Made by a program: the position numbers and the translations under genes
Assembly (NCBI GenBank): GCA_025766275.1
Contig: JAFKAC010000235.1
Location: forward strand, 1 to 52,770
From: Lactarius indigo
Taxonomy: Eukaryota; Basidiomycota; Agaricomycetes; Russulales; Russulaceae
DNA: 52,770 nt
Direction of reading: 5' to 3'
In this document: positions 22,858-33,005 of the stretch, piece by piece
Position numbering within the stretch: position 1 is the first letter of the stretch
Layout: each line of letters begins with the position of its first letter
Notes under the pieces: model-generated
Seen by the model: only the letters and a program-made list of their open reading frames with translations
Told to the model about the DNA's origin: nothing
The model's database searches: none

Positions 22858-23820
22858 TCACTAACCTGTATCCAACTGTGTTCGGACCTGTGGTCGTGAT
22901 CTTATAGCCTTGTCGTTACTCTCCTTGATTGGTTTCAATTCCATTGTCATCTCCATGGCCTGGCCCTGTTGTCAAAGGTACCCCAGCTTCATCATTAAGT
23001 ACTGTGCTTCCTATACTGCCTCGTCGTCATGACTCACTGCCTTCGACAAAATCTTCCGCTTTGGCGTGTTTCCTATGGGCTTTCACGTCCATGAATTTTG
23101 CCAGGTATGCGATCGAGGGTGAGTCCTGTCGATTGATGAACAGACACATAGAAACTATACTCACAGTGGGACAAGGTACTGTGGTGAGATATAGAGGGTG
23201 ACTGAGAAGCAGCACAGGAGGTGTCAAGCAAGTGAAGCAAGATGGTAGTCTGGCACACAACAGTGAGGAACTGATAATACATTGGAGAGGAGGAGACATA
23301 CCTGGCACACAACAGTGAGGAACTGATGTGGACCAGGAGCGTACAAGCCTACTACTTATACTATACAGGAGGGTGACACTACTACAAGGTGAGTAACAGG
23401 GTGTCACAGAATACAAGGGACGCATTGTTCTACAACAGGACAAAGGAGTGTGTGTAAAGGGAACAAGGCGTACAAGAACAAGGAAAGTCCAGACCAAATG
23501 ATATCATAGTGACATCATAATAAACATGGTGCTAAAAGGAGAACAAGAGACGGAGTACAATGAAGAGTCCAGAGTAGTCTACACGATGTCATTGTACAGT
23601 GATGTCATACATGACGCAATGATAAGCGCTAGATTGTACAGATCAGAAGTAAGTAATCTACATGTCCATTTAATCTAATCTTAAAGCAGTCCATGCTGCA
23701 AGTCCGGTCCGTACGAGCCGCTAAGTGCAAGGGTCACTTATCAACATTGATACGGTGCACGACTTGTGACACTTCGCCTAAACCATGGTCATTGCGCTCT
23801 GCTTGCACCTTCTCACTTTA
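22858..23820. other. Array spacer without genes, ending at the inverted-repeat boundary
   Basis: The start is the family 3' flank. From about 23150 the DNA becomes simple and purine-rich on this strand, with ACAAG/AGGTG-like motifs and a 26-base direct repeat. Around 23755-23820 a short piece of the family upstream module appears (GCCTAAACCATGGTCATTGC) and abuts the arm boundary at 23821. No supported coding frame is present. Confidence 0.55.
23250..23327. repeat. 26-base direct repeat, two units 52 bases apart
   Basis: The units at 23250-23275 and 23302-23327 are identical (they begin CTGGCACACAACAGTGAGG). They lie in the non-coding spacer. They could be a small tandem duplication or part of an old mobile element; nothing else supports the latter. 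Confidence 0.8.
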
Positions 23821-23964
23821 TCTGGTCTATATTCTGAGCTGCTGAAGAAGCATTTGCAAAATCGCCGAGGAAGTCAACTAATCGCCATGAATGTGGACAC
23901 TGACTATCTGTGTGATTGATGTGCCTAGGTCACGTGAAATGGCAAACAACGAAGTCGATGTGCT

Positions 23965-24345
23965 TCGCCTAAACCATGGATATCACACTCTACTTCAAAC
24001 TTCTCACTGGAGTACAAGTTCCGTACAAACTTCCGTGTCGTGAACGTCTTTGCTCCTATCCATTCCGTCGCAAAGTCCCGTATCATACATGCAAGCGGCT
24101 TAGTACTGTAATAATATTTCCGAACCAACTGCCAGTGGCACCGAATGCGTCCTCGATAGGCACCGTCCGTTATATCGTCGCAACTGTTGGGTACATGAAT
24201 TATCACTGGTTCCTGTGGTGGTGCATTCTCTCCAGTCTTATGCGTGCGGTGTCAGTCGGTCGTACTTTTCGTCTGTTGCACTTGTCGGCCAACAACTGTC
24301 ATGGTGATTCCGTTCCCAAGCAAAGACCAAGTTTCCCAGCATCCT
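23965..24345 (+). pseudogene. Upstream module and first codons of a single-TM family copy (array copy 3, truncated)
   Basis: The module starts CGCCTAAACCATGGATATCA, runs through a CACTGGTTCCTGTGGTGGTG block and the TCGGCCAACAACTGTC motif, and enters an ATG at about 24301 followed by roughly 15 family codons. Similarity to the other copies ends there. The remaining 400 codons are missing, and the MACPF-like gene with its own TATA box follows. Confidence 0.7.
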
Positions 24346-24444
24346 CTCACTGTCTTGATTGGCGTGTCCATTCCACCGTTCTTCCGGCGACCAGGCATAG
24401 ACATTCCTACGATCTATTACTTCCGTAACTGGGGAATCGTTGAT

Positions 24445-24452
24445 TATAAAAG
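24445..24452 (+). promoter_or_regulatory. TATA box of the right-arm MACPF-like gene
   Basis: TATAAAAG lies 155-163 bases before the start codon at 24608. A pyrimidine-rich stretch with CTCAACTC follows at 24520-24535. The C tract of about 12 bases at 24585-24596 lies in the presumed leader and differs in length between the arms. Confidence 0.6.
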
Positions 24453-24607
24453 GGGACGTCTTTCGACGAATCTTGCAGCATCCTGGTATATTCTCTTACT
24501 CAGGACAACTTGCCTTTTTCTCAACTCAACTATCTTCGCTTAACAAGCAAGTGCCCTTCACCAGTTGCATCCCAGATTTATTGACCCCCCCCCCCCGTTT
24601 CAGAGCC

Positions 24608-26267
24608 ATGTCCAAATTCTCAACTCTCGATAACTCTCCATCTGCCGAGACCTTTGTTGCCGGCATGGAGCTGGGCAGTTCAGTGGATGGCATTTCTGGC
24701 GACATGCCCGCCAGTGCCATTGATCCTGCCACGATCGTCCCTCAAGTTGTAGGAGACGAGGTGATCCAGAGCCAGTACAACCTTCGCTTGATCGAGAATC
24801 TTCGCGAGCTCGACGTCAGCGAGGTCTTCAGCAGTAACGGATCGATCACTTTTGCTGGTGGCAATGTCAAGGCTAGTGTCGATACTGGATTCGATTTCTC
24901 TCAGTCGCGTGCCTCGACTGGATACAGCATGCTAATCGTTCTTCAATGCGAGAAGCGCGGACATTCTACGCGCATTAGCAATGGTGCCAAGCTCAAGGAT
25001 GTAGCCAAGTCCTTGATCAAAAATCCTCCTGCGTTCCGTAAACAGTTCGGTGACTATTATGTTCACGAGATTTCTCATGAAGCTAGGTTCACTGCGGTCT
25101 GGTAAGATTTCATTTTGATCTACGTATACACCGAGACAAATGCATTTTATTATAGGAAATGCACTTCCCAGTCCGAGTCCACTCTAAAGCAGTTCAAGAG
25201 CTCCATCGGCGTTAATGTTGACGCCCAAGGGTCGGGAAAGGTTGAAGCGCAGGTCAATACCGTGGCAAAGCAGACCAACGTATCTGTGGAAGTCCAATAT
25301 AATGTCGTCGGAGACATGGGAACTGCCCATATCGACATGAACGCAAGCGTTACCGAAAATCTCAATCGATTCGACAAGAACTGCAACCCCGTCCCGAGCT
25401 CCGTGCTCCTCCGTCATTACTGCAATATCGAGCCCGAGATCCCAAGAACCATTGAGATGGATCCTGACCTGTACCTCCGCACTCTCAAGGCTTTCGATGA
25501 TATTCGTCTTGCGGTGCTCTGGAACAGTACCCTCCCCGGTGACGAAAGTTCGAAAATCGGGCGTCGTCGCAAGATCGAGGATTTGTTCCGATCGATTCAT
25601 TCCAAACGTTCCAACTACTCGACGAATCCCCTGGACCTGTCGGGTGTGCTCAATGACCTTGCGGGTTTGCTTGAGGAACTTCGTCAAATCCTCACTCGTC
25701 ACGAGCTCATTACAAGCCTTCGAAGCGTCAGCTATAACGACGCTATTCGGTACGTTCTTCGCTATTGCTGAGCGTTTTGCCAGCTAACACCACCGATTTT
25801 TCAGGGGGCATCGCATTGATCACACGGATGATACTGCGGCCTGGGTCCGGGGTCAAAAGAACATAAGAACCTTCTCGGTCGGAAGGACAAACCCCAGCGC
25901 AGAAGATATCAAGAAATACGGGATCCAGCACGTCTCCCAAGGCCCTGGAATGGAAAGTAGTCGGGACCACGCCGTTCTGCCGGTCTGGGGTAGTTTAGCA
26001 TTCCCCGGGGGAACGGGAGTCCATGGGACTGTCATCGGATTTACCGTCAACGACCATTGGGCAGATGGTACGAATGGGTGGTGGGGCATCGTCCCGAAGA
26101 CTGCGCCGCTTGGAACGAAGGACTTGAAGGTTTCTGTGAAGTCGGAGAAATTGAGGGGATTCAGTGTGAGTTTCAGGCCATTGTCTCAGATTGACGGCAG
26201 ACTGACAACGTGATATTAGTGGGGCTTGGACGTTTGGTATATCCCGACTGATTTGTATAATGCCTGA
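24608..26267 (+). CDS. Possible MACPF-like protein of 498 residues
   Basis: Exons are 24608-25101, 25156-25749, 25805-26165 and 26220-26267, with introns of 54-55 nt and exact GT-AG borders. The first ATG after the C tract is used; an upstream in-frame ATG at 24440 would read through the TATA region and is unlikely. Residues 1-60 are Ser/Ala-rich. A region near residues 80-165 resembles fungal MACPF-like domains: FAGGNVKASVDTGFDFSQ, then FGDYYVHEISHEA. Residues about 165-230 alternate polar and hydrophobic positions, as membrane-inserting or beta-rich segments do. The C-terminal 135 residues are Gly/Trp-rich (WADGTNGWWG) and beta-like. There is no signal peptide, which is common for fungal lectin and pore-former families. 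The family call is inference, and an unrelated beta-rich protein is possible. An identical copy lies at 1799-3458. Confidence 0.6.
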
Positions 26268-26746
26268 GTACTCTTTCAGTTGCCGGCATCCTGTAAAGGA
26301 CGCGCCAATGTGAACATAGTACTAGCTTTCCCCTATAGACACGTAGACACAGCCGCCTGTCCCCCCCTACGACCAAAGTAGGAATATGGCGAGGGACCGC
26401 TACATAAATAGCGAAGAATAGATCGTTTTGACCCTCCATCGTGAGATGCCCCCCCGTACCTCTGCCCCCTCGTTTGCTGCCTCTGCAATCAGCCAACCTA
26501 CCCCTAGGCGGCGGTGAGTCGACACAGCTCCCTTGAGCTGTTGCTCCTGAACATTGCCCACGATATCGGTGCATCTGTTAATTATATGAGTACTGCATGA
26601 GGGTCTTTGTCAGACTCAGGCCCGTTATAGTACAGTAGTGTAAATTGATAACACTGGTTCCTGTGGCGGTGCTTATTCTCAGGCTTGTACAGTAGTATCA
26701 GTCGGTCGCACTTTGCGTCAGCTGCATTTATCGGCCAACGACTATC
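26268..26746. promoter_or_regulatory. Upstream region of the intact single-TM family gene
   Basis: From about 26640 the sequence carries the block shared by all family copies: CACTGGTTCCTGTGGCGGTG, then CAGTCGGTCGCACTTTGCGT, then TCGGCCAACGACTATC directly before ATG. The part nearer the MACPF-like stop is G/C-run rich. I see no TATA box and no other gene. Confidence 0.5.
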
Positions 26747-28128
26747 ATGTTGATTCTATCCCCAAGCAAAGACCCAGTTTCCCAACAACCCCTATTGCAT
26801 AATAGTGGAGCTGGACCTTCTGAGGTCGCACCTCCATCCTTTGAAGAGAGTGTTGGGCACCTCGTCATCGATATTGACAAATTCCCTGAGCCCTTCCCAG
26901 AAGGTGGGGAGGAGCCCCCCGAGTTTACACCATATGAAGCAGAGCATTGGGTGTCGAAGAATGGCGAGATCGTCTCTCATGACCGCCATCTTAACGAAGA
27001 CGGTGCGTCATGGTGGTCGCTCATGTTGTGCGGCTACATATTGTTTCGGTCTCACAGGTGAGGCACTCTATCGTTTCTTGCTTTCACAGGCAGAGACACC
27101 TCCGACCTTCTTCATTCATTGCCGCGGCACGCACAAAGAAACCCGTTCCCGTCTGGTTGAAAGGACCGACTCGCAGGGCCGCCGACGCACGGATACAGAG
27201 TATGATACCGAAACTGTCACTGATTTTGACTTCACGATCGAGCATCAAGTCCCGCCCCGTGCGACACAGTGGACGGTAGGAGACGAAGAGCCCGCTTATA
27301 GGGGTCGCATGAGCAAGGAAGTAGGACCCCCTGGAGAAGCGACCAAGGCGGACGGCGCTATGGTTGACTCATTCGGGGCGTGGCTGGCGGAGCGACGTTC
27401 ACGTGGCCTACCGCCATGGGTCGCGAAGGAGCGGCTTTCCAGTTTTCCGATTGGTGCGGTCGAGCAGCCTCATCGCGTCGATGTTCTCCAATCCTCCTGG
27501 ACTCTGCGGCAGTGGGCAGACGATTACTGCCAAAGTCGAAAGATCTTCAAAGAATTCATATACAGAAAGGTGTGGTTTACATTTTCTAGTTGTCGCGTGA
27601 ACTGACTAATTGTAGGTCGTATACGGCTGGGACCTCAACACTCTCGAGGCGGCCATTCGCGAAGCCATCAAGTCTACACACTACCACGGTGACCATGTCG
27701 AAGTCGAATTTCAGTCCAGAAACAGTACAGTGATTGTGCGCCCGGATATGCGCATTTCGCGAGCCATCTCAAATCCGTGGATCAAATTCTTGCTCATTAT
27801 TACGCTAATCTATCCATGCATATGGCTATTCCAACGCTTACATCCCCGCGGTGGTGGTCGCTGGGCAGTCGGAGGCGGTGCATATGCACTCAAACGGTGG
27901 GCGCAAGTGTCATATGATGGAGTGCTTCCTGGCACTGTCCCCGAAATCCACGAGACGGTAGATGGACCAAGGATGCTAATTGGGGAGAGAGAGGGCCGGT
28001 GGTTCAAGAAATGGGAAGGTACGATCAGGCGCTCAGTGATTGGGAGAAGGGTAGACAAGAGGGTACTGTGCGAACCAGACGAAGACTTCAGAAATTTGCC
28101 GGCAACGGAACTAGATGGTTTTGAATAG
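26747..28128 (+). CDS. Single-TM protein of unknown function, intact copy (426 residues)
   Basis: Exons 26747-27002, 27058-27569 and 27616-28128 give 426 residues in one frame. Layout: disordered Pro/Glu-rich N-terminus (residues 1-65); conserved EAEHWVSKNGEIVSHDRHLN; LYRFLLSQAETPPTFFIHC; a Thr/Asp-rich stretch ending TVTDFDFTIEHQVPPRATQW; SSWTLRQWADDYCQSRKIFK; VYGWDLNTLEAAIREAIKST; one membrane helix (about residues 315-332); and a tail with GGGAYALKRWAQ and WFKKWEGTIRRSVI. I know this as a conserved Agaricomycete protein without assigned function. The membrane helix near the C-terminus with a large N-terminal domain and no signal peptide suggests anchoring to an internal membrane with the N-terminal part in the cytosol; this is inference. 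It is the only complete, unbroken copy fully inside the window. Confidence 0.8.
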
Positions 28129-28560
28129 TCGCTGCTCTCGAGGTCGTGGTCTAATAGCTTTGTCGTCGCTCTCCTTGGTTGGTTCCATTTATATTGTTGT
28201 CTTCATGCACTGTATCCCATCAATTGGGACATACCGTGCTTCCTATACTGCGTCGTTGTCGCTACCTTCGACAAAACCTTCCGCTTTGGCATGTTTCCTA
28301 CGGTCTTTCAGACGTCCACGAATTGACTTCGAATTAGCCGAGTTATGCTATCAAGGTCGAATCCTAATGACATAGTGCACGACTTCCGACACGTTACCTA
28401 AACCGTGGTCATGGGGTTCTGCTTCCACTTCTCACTGGTGTACAAGCTATTTTGTTCCAAACAAGCTTCTACGTTGTGTGCGTCATTGGCGAAACATGGA
28501 CTTAAATTACAAATCCCTGTAGATAATGAACAAGATCAAGATAGATGCCAAGTAATCATA
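28129..28560. other. 3' flank of the single-TM gene and a partial upstream module
   Basis: 28130-28260 matches the downstream flanks of the other array copies. At 28375-28470 a diverged piece of the upstream module returns (CCTAAACCGTGGTCATGGGG, then CTTCTCACTGGTGTACAAGC), so a further array unit once began here. No supported coding frame is present. Confidence 0.55.
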
Positions 28561-29352
28561 TCAGATGCCACGCCGCGAAACGAATGCCTGGTGACGTGAG
28601 CTCGGGTCAGAACCGAGTGAATCACCGGAATGCGTGGATGGGCGGCTCACCTCTAGGTCCTGAGATGTCGCCACACCAAGGACGAATTTGCGCTCATAAT
28701 CTGTAACTAAGGGGAGTACGGAGTGAGCACGTTTCGTATACGAGAGAAGAAGTACGTGCTGAGCGCAAAGATGTGATTCCTTAGGAAGCTTTCTAGCTCG
28801 GCCAGTGGGGTATCAGGAGTGATGACCGTGTACGGGTTTGTTGTGGGGGAGCGATTAAACTTGGTCATGCAGGACGCGATTGTGTCTGTCTATGGATAAG
28901 ACATCTTGTTTGAGCTCGCATTCTCGTTCTGCCATTCGGGAGGGCAAAATACCCACAGGATTGACCTCGCCAGCTTCCCATTTCTTCTTCAGCGTTGCAA
29001 CTTCGATATATCCCAAGAGGTTTCGATGCTTCCCGAGGACCCTGGTTGTTGTGATTAGCGGCGTGTAGCGAACGAGGAGAGCCCTGGGTGGACGTACGGA
29101 ATATGTGAGAAGTCACGATCGTAGGCGAGTTCTATTGCACGCGCGATAAGCTCCGATTTAGGAAGAGAGAATGCCGGTGGAAGTTGGAGGTCCTGAAAGT
29201 AGATTAGCGGGGCAAGGCGAGAAGGCGAGAAAGACCCGTCTACGCACCTCTACGACTGCGCCACGATACTGGTCTGGGGGTGGAAGTACAGGCCCGTCGC
29301 TGCTGGGCAGTGCTCGAAAAGAATTGTTCGTGTTTTCCGTTGTGGTGGCCAT
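28561..29352 (-). CDS. CBS-domain protein
   Basis: This is a small fungal protein with paired CBS motifs, a family expected to bind adenine nucleotides; the partner is unknown. Exon 1 is 29248-29352 (MATTTENTNNSFRALPSSDG, QYRGAVVE). The text continues with DLQLPPAFSLPKSELIARAI, AYDRDFSHIPVLGKHRNLLG, YIEVATLKKKWEAGEVNPV, CMTKFNRSP, YTVITPDTPLAELESFLRNH, IFAL, VTDYERKFVLGVATSQDLE and a final 9-codon exon (28561-28587) ending FVSRRGI. Five or six introns are implied. One junction, between IFAL and VTDYER near 28695-28760, does not join in frame with any clear GT-AG pair, so either the donor is unusual or a base is wrong. The gene is divergent from MLH1. Confidence 0.82.
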
Positions 29353-29648
29353 GGAGGTAGGGGGAGAGGAGGGACGGGACCAGCGTATGTGAGCGGCTCT
29401 TCCGAGTCGCGACCCGAAGCGGAAGTTACATACGGGATCAATCAGTCGTGTATTCGGGTCCTGCTGCTCAACTCAAATTAGACCTATACTACTCCTATAA
29501 CAAGCTCCTTTTTTCGTAAATTGTGGGAGAATGACTAGTCACTATTGCCAACCAGTGGCCGGCAATACCGGGATACGGCGACTCGAAGCGGGGAACTAGC
29601 GCCTGTAACAATACTGCCCTACTCTAAATTTCGTTCACATGACAGCAT
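29353..29648. promoter_or_regulatory. Divergent promoter region of the CBS-domain gene and MLH1
   Basis: This segment of 296 bases lies between two divergent start codons. I see no TATA box or recognisable regulator site. Confidence 0.4.
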
Positions 29649-32569
29649 ATGTCTGAAGAGCCCACACCTGTCAGCGAGGTTCAACTGGAGCCACGGCCCA
29701 TTCGCGGTTGCAGGAGTCAGTGTATCAATCGTATAGCCGCGGGTGAGGTATTGAGCGTTCCATTTCGTCGATCCGTTGACACTCTGTCTCGTCGTTGACT
29801 TGCCTCCCCTCAGATTATACATAGATCCGGCCTCTGCCCTCAAGGAATTACTTGAAAACTGCCTGGATGCTGGGGCTACATCCATTGCCATCACTGTCAA
29901 GGATGGTGGGATGAAACTACTTCAGATACAGGACAATGGATGCGGAATAAAGGCGAGCCCGTCTCGTTCAACTCTGTAGAGGTATGGCCGCTAAATTACC
30001 ACGATCATGGCATAGAAATCAGATCTTCCTATACTCGCTCACCGTTTCACGACCTCTAAGCTCTCCAAGTTTTCTGACTTGTCTCATCTCACCACTTATG
30101 GTTTTTCGTGGGGAAGGCCCTGGCGTCCATATCGCACATCGCCAACTTGACAGTCGTCACAAAGACCAAGAAAGACGCTTGGCATGGAAGTGCGTACTGG
30201 AGATATTTCATTTGAAGCTACGACCTCATGGGTTTCATAGATCTATATACATTGACGGAGAAATGGTTGCCCACCCCCAAAGGGTCGAGCGTGGATCCCA
30301 AGCCATGCGCTGGGAACGATGGGACAACCGTCACGGTGCGTATGAAAGTGTTACTGGTTGTCTGCCTTGCACTCACGGTAACATGCGTGTATGCAGGTAG
30401 AGAACTTATTCTACAACGTACCTGCCCGCCTATCTGCGCCTCCGGAGCTCTTCTGAGGAATACGCGCGCATGTTGGATGTTGTCACCAAATACGCCATCC
30501 ACAATGCCGGCGTTTCGTTTCTCTGCAAAAAAGTGCGCTAGACTACTTCTCGTATATCTGTACCTGAGGTCATCAATCGCGTATTCTACAAGGTCGGCAC
30601 TTCGGCTCCTGATCTATCTACCCCGTCTTCCACGACTAAGCAGGCAGTTCGCTTGTTATACGGTCAGGGCGTAGCCAAGGACTGCTCAGTGTCGAGGTCT
30701 CCCCTCCAAAAACCAAAAAACGAAAGCGCGATGCAGACAACAGTGGACCAGGAACGGGCAAGTCTAATGAAGATGGCAGCTGGATAGCCCAAGCGCACTT
30801 ACCAACGCAAACTATCACTCCAAGAAAATGGTCTTTTTGTTGTTCATAAACAGTAATCACCTCTTCACTCGTTGTGCGTTCTGTCGTCTGAGACATTTCT
30901 AGATCGTCTGGTAGAGTCCTCACGAATAAAGAAGGCAATAGAAGCATGCTACACTGGCGTTCTTCCAAAGGCACATCGCCGTTATTTACCTCAGGTAAAG
31001 TTCCTCTTCTCTGCAGTTTTGGGCAAAGCCAACGAAGGTTTCCTCAGCATACAACTCGACCCCACGACGGTCGATGTCAACGTGCATCCTACCAAACGCG
31101 AGGTTCACTTTTTGGAAGAAGAGGGGATCACCGAGTCTATAGCGGATGCTATCCAGGCCAAGCTCGCCCCAGTCCGGGGAGCGGACGTTTGAATACCAGG
31201 TTGGTGGCGCGCATCACTTACTCTCTCACCTCGCCATGAACTAGTCTCTATCTAGACTCTGCTCACTGAGGCGTCGCCTCTGCAGGCACCGGCAAAGGAA
31301 AGGAGAGAGCGCACGAAAACAGCGCAGGGAGTGATGCTGCATCATCTACTCCCCCACCCGGTCCCCCTGCCGCTGCCAAGAAGATCCTCTCACAGCACAA
31401 GGTCCGTACATCTGGTGCGGACCGAACGCTCGACTCGATGTTTCTCCCAACTCCAACGCAATCTGGGGATCACGGTAACCCCTCTGCGCGTCAGGGCACG
31501 GAGGTCGTAAGGAAAGGAGAAAGACTAGGGAGATTCAGCAATCTACTTGCTATTTGACAAGCGTATCGACCTTGAGGGATAATGTCAAAAAGGGGAAGCA
31601 CACGGGTGCGCAGAGTCCCGTTGTGGTATGACACGACTATGACTGACGTGTCCAATGCAGAATTGACGGAATCCTTCAAAACACGTCTTTGTCGGCGTCG
31701 TAGACCTCGTCTGCGAGCTCAGTGTTGTACAAGTCTCTACAAAGTTGTATCTGGTCAACCACGGAGCATTAGCGTAGGTTTTCCTTGACGGATCTATCTG
31801 TGTGAATTTACTAACTGCCGTTGATCAGGGAAGAGCTGTTTTACCAGCTCGGCCTGCGTCAGTTTCGGCAATTTCGCAAGGCTTAAACTGGATCCGCCTG
31901 CACCGCTGTCTCCACTAATAAAGTTGGCAGTTGATGCAGAGAAGAATACGGACCTCAGCAGGCTAACGAAACCACAGATCGTCGACGTCAGTACTTCTCC
32001 TCTCCCTTTTGTCTCTCGACTTACCATTGTTCACGCAGTCGATCACGCATATCCTTATATCTCGAAGAGATATGCTAAGAGAGTACTTCTCATTGGGTAT
32101 CACTACTGAAGGAATGGTCGATAGCTTACCCCTGCTGATCCACGACCTCACTCCAAACTTGGACAAGCTCCCACTGTTTCTTATGCGACTTGGTCCACAA
32201 GTGAGCTCACCACTTCTTCTGGCCGGATGCCCAGCTGATGGAATGATACCCAAGGTCAACTGGAACAATGAGCGAGAATGCTTCGATTCGTTTCTGCGGG
32301 AGCTCGCGTATTTTTACGTGCCAGGTTCGGGCCCACTGGCTACTGTTTTCCTCGGTCGCTGCTGAGCACGACGAAGACGATGAAAGGATTGAAAGAGACA
32401 AAGACGGCCACCCTGCCACGCAGCAGGAAGCCTCAGAGAAGTGGCAGATCGAGCATGTTCTCTTCCGGCAATGAAACGCTACCTAACTGCTCCCAAATCT
32501 CTCCTGACGCGAGACGTCGTGCAAATTGCGAGCCTGCCGGATTTATACCGCGTGTTTGAGCGGTGTTGA
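29649..32569 (+). CDS. MLH1: DNA mismatch repair protein MLH1, with apparent one-base indels
   Basis: This is the MutL homologue that partners PMS1/PMS2 in mismatch repair. The GHKL ATPase motifs are readable: [18 protein letters not shown] with the catalytic Glu and Mg-binding Asn, [25 protein letters not shown] and a YGFRGEALAS equivalent near 30095-30125. Later blocks are [100 protein letters not shown] and the end [12 protein letters not shown], whose terminal FERC is an MLH1 signature. Frame breaks of one base occur near 29706, 29722, 29831, 30105, 30116, 30188, 30441 and 31863, often at base runs. Residues around them remain conserved. Identity is certain; integrity is doubtful. Confidence 0.9.
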
Positions 32570-33005
32570 GGGAGGAGTTAAATTGTCTTTTTTCTTATTA
32601 TGAACTATAATTTACATTAAACACTCCTCGGAATAATGCTAGGCTGTCTATTCTTGATATGCAAAGGGAGGTGATCGAGACAATCGAGGACTTGAGACAT
32701 GAGATGACGTGAGTACGTGGTCGCTCGGGTGGCAGACGACAGACAGCAAGAGAGACAAAGACAAAGATTGATGCGGTGAGAATTCTAACGAAACGATGCA
32801 AAGCGACGAGAAACAATGATGACGTGATGTAGACGATAAAGAAATGATTGTTAAAGAGGGAGCCGAAACAGTGAAATCGTTCGTGTCGTCAGGAGTAGTG
32901 TAAAGGGAATGTAACGTGCCTGCACGTTCTATTTGGAGTTAATTCAGGTCGGGCATTCGTAAAACGTGTGTGACGCACAAATGGAAGATGTGTAAAGTCG
33001 TTGCT
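32570..33005. other. Convergent intergenic region between MLH1 and MOR2
   Basis: This holds the 3' flanks of both genes. It includes an AT-rich stretch (TCTTTTTTCTTATTATGAAC at 32585) suitable for poly(A) signals, and nothing else that I can support. Confidence 0.45.

Larger units (their letters stand above)
23821..28063. repeat. Right arm of the large inverted repeat
   Basis: This is the reverse complement of 1-4247. It contains the truncated family copy, the MACPF-like gene and nearly all of the complete single-TM gene. The pairing reaches base 28063 only because the window starts there, so the real arm may be longer. This arm is continuous with the tandem array to its left, whereas the left arm interrupts a glutaminase gene. 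That suggests the array side is the source. Confidence 0.97.

Noticed and set aside
23250..23327. Direct repeats as a CRISPR-like array
   Set aside because: There are only two units, in a fungal nuclear context with no associated genes.
1..28063. The inverted repeat as terminal repeats of a giant transposon
   Set aside because: No transposase, tyrosine recombinase or target-site duplication is visible. The loop contains ordinary housekeeping genes, and the right arm merges with a tandem array.
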